Part shown: positions 23,189 to 25,185 of the stretch, piece by piece
Layout of the letters: each line of letters opens with the position of its first letter
How positions within the stretch are numbered: the first letter of the stretch is position 1
Source: Coriobacteriia bacterium
Lineage (GTDB): Bacteria > Actinomycetota > Coriobacteriia > Coriobacteriales > UBA8131
Direction: 5' to 3'
NCBI GenBank assembly: GCA_009781525.1
Contig: WQXZ01000003.1
Coordinates: forward strand, 1-25,185
Length of the DNA stretch: 25,185 nucleotides
Translations under genes and position numbers: made by a program
Notes under the pieces: generated by a model
Told to the model about the DNA's origin: nothing
Seen by the model: the letters and a program-made list of their open reading frames with translations, nothing else
The model's database searches: none

Positions 23189-23925
23189 GCCAAACAACGG
23201 TAATCGCCGTGGTAGCATCCCTGGCTTTGGCAGTCTGCTTGATTCAGATTCTTAGCATATATCTGGATAAGAACGAGCTACTGCAGATGAGAAACGATGC
23301 CTTACAGCGCACCACAGCCACACTGGAGGGCAAAACCAAAACAATGCCACGATTACAGTCGTTGCTTGCGGGTATGTCAACACAAGGAGCTTCTGGAGAG
23401 ATCGTACAGAAAACTCTTGTTTCGCTCACAACCAGAGGCTCAATCTTTAATAAACGAGTGTCTCCAACAAAATCCGCACTTCGCTACGACAGTGAATTAG
23501 CAATGCTGATAGACATAACTAACCTGGGAATGCGAGCTGGTATGTCATTTGACCAAGCATTCGAACTGTCTTTACGCCACTTTCCCGGCGAGCTGGCAAC
23601 ACTTTGCCAGGCAAAGTTGGATATCTGGCAGCGTGGACTGATCTCTCGTGACCAGGGATTACATGACCTGGAAGAGCAGGTGCAAACGGTACTGTTCTCT
23701 CGGTTTGTCGCACTGGTTTTACGTGCGCTCCGGTATGGGGCTCCGATGACCGTATTGCTGGCTGCGTTATCTGAAGATGCCCGACGAGAGATCAAAGCCA
23801 TGCGCGAAGAAGAGGTAGCAAAAGCACCAGTAAAAATGCTGATACCAACCGGTGCTTTGATACTTCCAGCAATGCTTTTGCTGGTATTAGGTCCGATCAT
23901 GCTTGACATGATTAAGAAGATGTAA
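23185..23925 (+). CDS. tadC: Tad pilus inner-membrane platform protein TadC
   Basis: This is the second GspF-like platform protein (246 residues), shorter than TadB, as usual. An N-terminal membrane segment (about 4-26) is followed by a basic cytoplasmic stretch. The T2SSF domain has LAMLIDITNLGMRAGMSFDQAFELSLRHF, in pieces, at about 109-137. The conserved YGAPMTVLLAALSEDARREIKAMREEEVAKAPVKMLIPTGALILPAMLLLVLGP region runs into the C-terminal membrane segment. The ATG overlaps the tadB stop (ATGA) and a GGGAG site precedes it. It ends nine bases before a pilin-like gene. Confidence 0.9.
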   Translation: MSQTTVIAVVASLALAVCLIQILSIYLDKNELLQMRNDALQRTTATLEGKTKTMPRLQSLLAGMSTQGASGEIVQKTLVSLTTRGSIFNKRVSPTKSALRYDSELAMLIDITNLGMRAGMSFDQAFELSLRHFPGELATLCQAKLDIWQRGLISRDQGLHDLEEQVQTVLFSRFVALVLRALRYGAPMTVLLAALSEDARREIKAMREEEVAKAPVKMLIPTGALILPAMLLLVLGPIMLDMIKKM

Positions 23926-23934
23926 GGAGATCCA

Positions 23935-24165
23935 ATGAATCAAGAAAACAAGACGCAGCAACTGTCATACTGGCTGAACCGAAAAATGATCTGCCTACAA
24001 AGCTGTCTTGTCGAGCGACTGCGAGACTGCAAAGGTCAGGGAACTACTGAGTACGCCATATTAGTGGGAGTGCTGGTAGTAATCGCAATACTTGCCATCG
24101 TAGCTTTTCGCCCGAAGATCGAGCTCTTATGGAAGTCGATCACCGAAGCAATAGATCAGCTTTAG
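23935..24165 (+). CDS. Flp-type pilin or pilin-like protein
   Basis: A 76-residue type IVb prepilin-like protein, probably the structural subunit or a minor pilin of the Tad pilus. A long N-terminal leader rich in polar residues with two Cys is followed by the processing site KGQG/TTEYA (about residues 34-40), with Glu at position +3 of the mature chain counted from the cleavage after Gly. A hydrophobic helix ILVGVLVVIAILAIVAF follows, then a short tail. The leader is unusually long (about 35 residues) for Flp. AAGGAG lies about five bases before the ATG. It follows tadC by nine bases. A prepilin peptidase gene is not in the window. Confidence 0.8.
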   Translation: MNQENKTQQLSYWLNRKMICLQSCLVERLRDCKGQGTTEYAILVGVLVVIAILAIVAFRPKIELLWKSITEAIDQL

Positions 24166-24170
24166 CAACC

Positions 24171-24836
24171 ATGCAGCCTACACATCGCATAACCATTCGC
24201 ACGCAAGCAACTGTGGCTTCACCATACAACCGGCGTATGACCATCCGAATAAAGCTGCTGGCTGTACTAGCTGTCGTCGCGCTACTGGTTTGCATTCAGC
24301 TATCGAAGCATAGTACCCAAGCTGAGTCCACTAACCATGCCAGTGAGACCACCACTACGCCCTATGTATCGGACAGAGCTTCGAATACTCGTTCACAAAA
24401 CGAGAGCCTGCCTCAATCAGAAAGAGCGCAACTGCCCAAACTACCAGAGATTCTCTCAGCTGATGTTGTACTTGACTCCGAGCCTGACGGAGCTCTGTGT
24501 CCGATTTTCCTTGGAGACTACTGCTACCAGGTTCGTTTCGGGCAGACAGAATACTCGCAGGTTTGGGAAGGCTACTCAGAGCTGTCTCTTGAGCAATCGG
24601 CTGAGAGCGTACTGAACGATCTCTACGCCGAAGGCTGGAAACTCGAAAGCAGCGGTTTCATTGACCTGTTCGGTGATGCCTGGAGCTGCCTGGTCTCTCG
24701 CCAGTCGGCTTCTGGTGAATACCATGTTCTGATAATCACCATCATGCCCAGGCAAAAATATGAGGCAATAAGTGCAGATAACCCAATGGTTATCTATGTC
24801 GTCTTAATGTCCACAGAATTCGTGGAGGACAGGTAA
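24171..24836 (+). CDS. Membrane-anchored protein of unknown function in the Tad operon
   Basis: A 221-residue protein that I do not recognise. One hydrophobic segment (LLAVLAVVALLVCIQL, about residues 27-44) anchors it, followed by a Ser/Thr-rich, probably extracytoplasmic linker (to about 100). A folded C-terminal domain of about 115 residues has paired Cys (CPIFLGDYCYQV) and a mixed alpha/beta pattern (ESVLNDLYAEGWKLESSGF, in part; YHVLIITIMP). The start is uncertain. ATG 24171 begins five bases after the pilin gene, and ATG 24237 would begin just before the anchor; neither has a clear ribosome site. Its stop overlaps the next ATG by one base. Location between two pilin-like genes suggests a pilus-associated or minor-pilin-handling role. 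Confidence 0.6.
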   Translation: MQPTHRITIRTQATVASPYNRRMTIRIKLLAVLAVVALLVCIQLSKHSTQAESTNHASETTTTPYVSDRASNTRSQNESLPQSERAQLPKLPEILSADVVLDSEPDGALCPIFLGDYCYQVRFGQTEYSQVWEGYSELSLEQSAESVLNDLYAEGWKLESSGFIDLFGDAWSCLVSRQSASGEYHVLIITIMPRQKYEAISADNPMVIYVVLMSTEFVEDR

Positions 24837-25066
24837 TGAAAACCAAACACATCAGCAGAGTTTATAAGTGTATAAACAACCAGCGAGGACAGGCTACCGT
24901 CGAGTATGTGCTCATAGGTCTGATTATTATAGCGATGATCTCAGCCTTTGCAGCTTTGCAGCAAAAACTGGGTAACGGAGTTTTTCTAAAGCATGCGCTA
25001 CAAAGCCTGTCGCATAGTCTTGGCCCAAACACAGCAGGAGTTATCGGTGATGTCTTGCTCTACTGA
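24836..25066 (+). CDS. Second pilin-like protein of the Tad operon
   Basis: A 76-residue prepilin-like protein. The leader MKTKHISRVYKCINNQRGQ is followed by ATVEYVLIGLIIIAMISAF, giving a cleavage site after RG (or RGQ) with the Glu of TVEY near +5, and a single hydrophobic helix. The remaining 35 residues are polar. It is likely a minor pilin or alternative Flp subunit. GGAGG lies about seven bases before the ATG, which overlaps the previous stop by one base. The next, TadE-like gene starts inside its 3' end. Confidence 0.78.
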   Translation: MKTKHISRVYKCINNQRGQATVEYVLIGLIIIAMISAFAALQQKLGNGVFLKHALQSLSHSLGPNTAGVIGDVLLY

Positions 25067-25185
25067 TCACTTTAGTCTTGCAGGAATACCAGCGGTTGGC
25101 AGAAAAGGGCAAGGAACGGTTGAAGCAGCCTTTGTCATGCCCATACTGTTTCTGCTCTTCCTCCTATTGATTCAGCCCACCATTC
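25050..25185 (+). CDS. TadE-like pseudopilin, N-terminal part (runs off the window)
   Basis: This is an open frame from ATG 25050 to the window end (45 codons). It starts MSCSTDHFSLAGIPAVGRKG and then has the TadE/TadG signature GQGTVEAAFVMPILFLLFLL, i.e. a processing Gly, a Glu at +4 or +5 and a hydrophobic helix. GGAG (25037-25040) lies nine bases before the ATG. It overlaps the previous gene by 17 bases. TadE-like pseudopilins are minor subunits needed for Flp pilus assembly. The 3' part is missing, so full length and family membership (TadE or TadG) cannot be fixed. Confidence 0.75.
   Translation, partial: MSCSTDHFSLAGIPAVGRKGQGTVEAAFVMPILFLLFLLLIQPTI

Overview
The window looks like chromosomal DNA from an anaerobic bacterium of moderate GC content. 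The most likely home is the class Coriobacteriia (Actinomycetota), for example Eggerthellales. This is inferred from the gene mix: a two-subunit type glycyl-tRNA synthetase followed by a DUF299 dikinase regulator, an actinobacterial-looking SecG, corrinoid methyl-transfer proteins, NiFe-hydrogenase maturation genes, and a Tad locus with no secretin or other outer-membrane gene in view. No 16S rRNA or other direct taxonomic marker is present, so the placement is tentative.

Layout. Positions 1-4698 (+): the end of glyS, a PPDK/PEP-synthase regulatory protein, a 190-bp palindromic repeat element, secG with a TTG start, tRNA-Leu(GAG) abutting a perfect 24-bp hairpin, and two tandem paralogous lipoproteins. 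Positions 4833-6870 (+): a HAD hydrolase and an NADP-type secondary alcohol dehydrogenase, closed by a bidirectional terminator. Positions 6969-10097: a corrinoid methyl-transfer module. A DUF2284 protein and a [2Fe-2S] corrinoid-activating ATPase are on the minus strand, divergent from a plus-strand corrinoid protein across a 375-bp intergenic region. No methyltransferase is visible.

Positions 10218-16751 (-): one co-directional cluster read in the order trxA, an unknown 82-residue helical protein, nikR, hypF, hypC, hypD, hypE. It supplies the Fe(CN)2CO ligand pathway for NiFe hydrogenases plus nickel-responsive control. hypA, hypB and the hydrogenase itself are outside the window. The cluster is peppered with GC-rich, low-complexity insertions: a 51-residue tail on HypD, a 36-bp tandem duplication and an Arg-rich tail in HypF, and a tandem repeat between trxA and the small gene.

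Positions 16921-17804: a protein resembling a degenerate uracil-DNA glycosylase (+) and a 2[4Fe-4S] ferredoxin (-). A second, inverted copy of the palindromic element lies at 18125-18297. Positions 18635-25185 (+): a tightly packed Tad/Flp pilus operon (cpaB, tadZ, tadA, tadB, tadC, two small pilin-like proteins, one unknown membrane-anchored protein, and the start of a TadE-like pseudopilin), mostly with overlapping start and stop codons.

The most unusual signal is the palindromic element. Its two copies each carry a perfect inverted repeat (54 and 48 bp). The copies differ from each other in the outer stem, but every difference is mirrored in the opposite arm, so pairing is preserved. Together with the perfect hairpin beside the tRNA gene, this suggests either selection for long RNA/DNA hairpins or a template-switching mechanism that homogenises arms.
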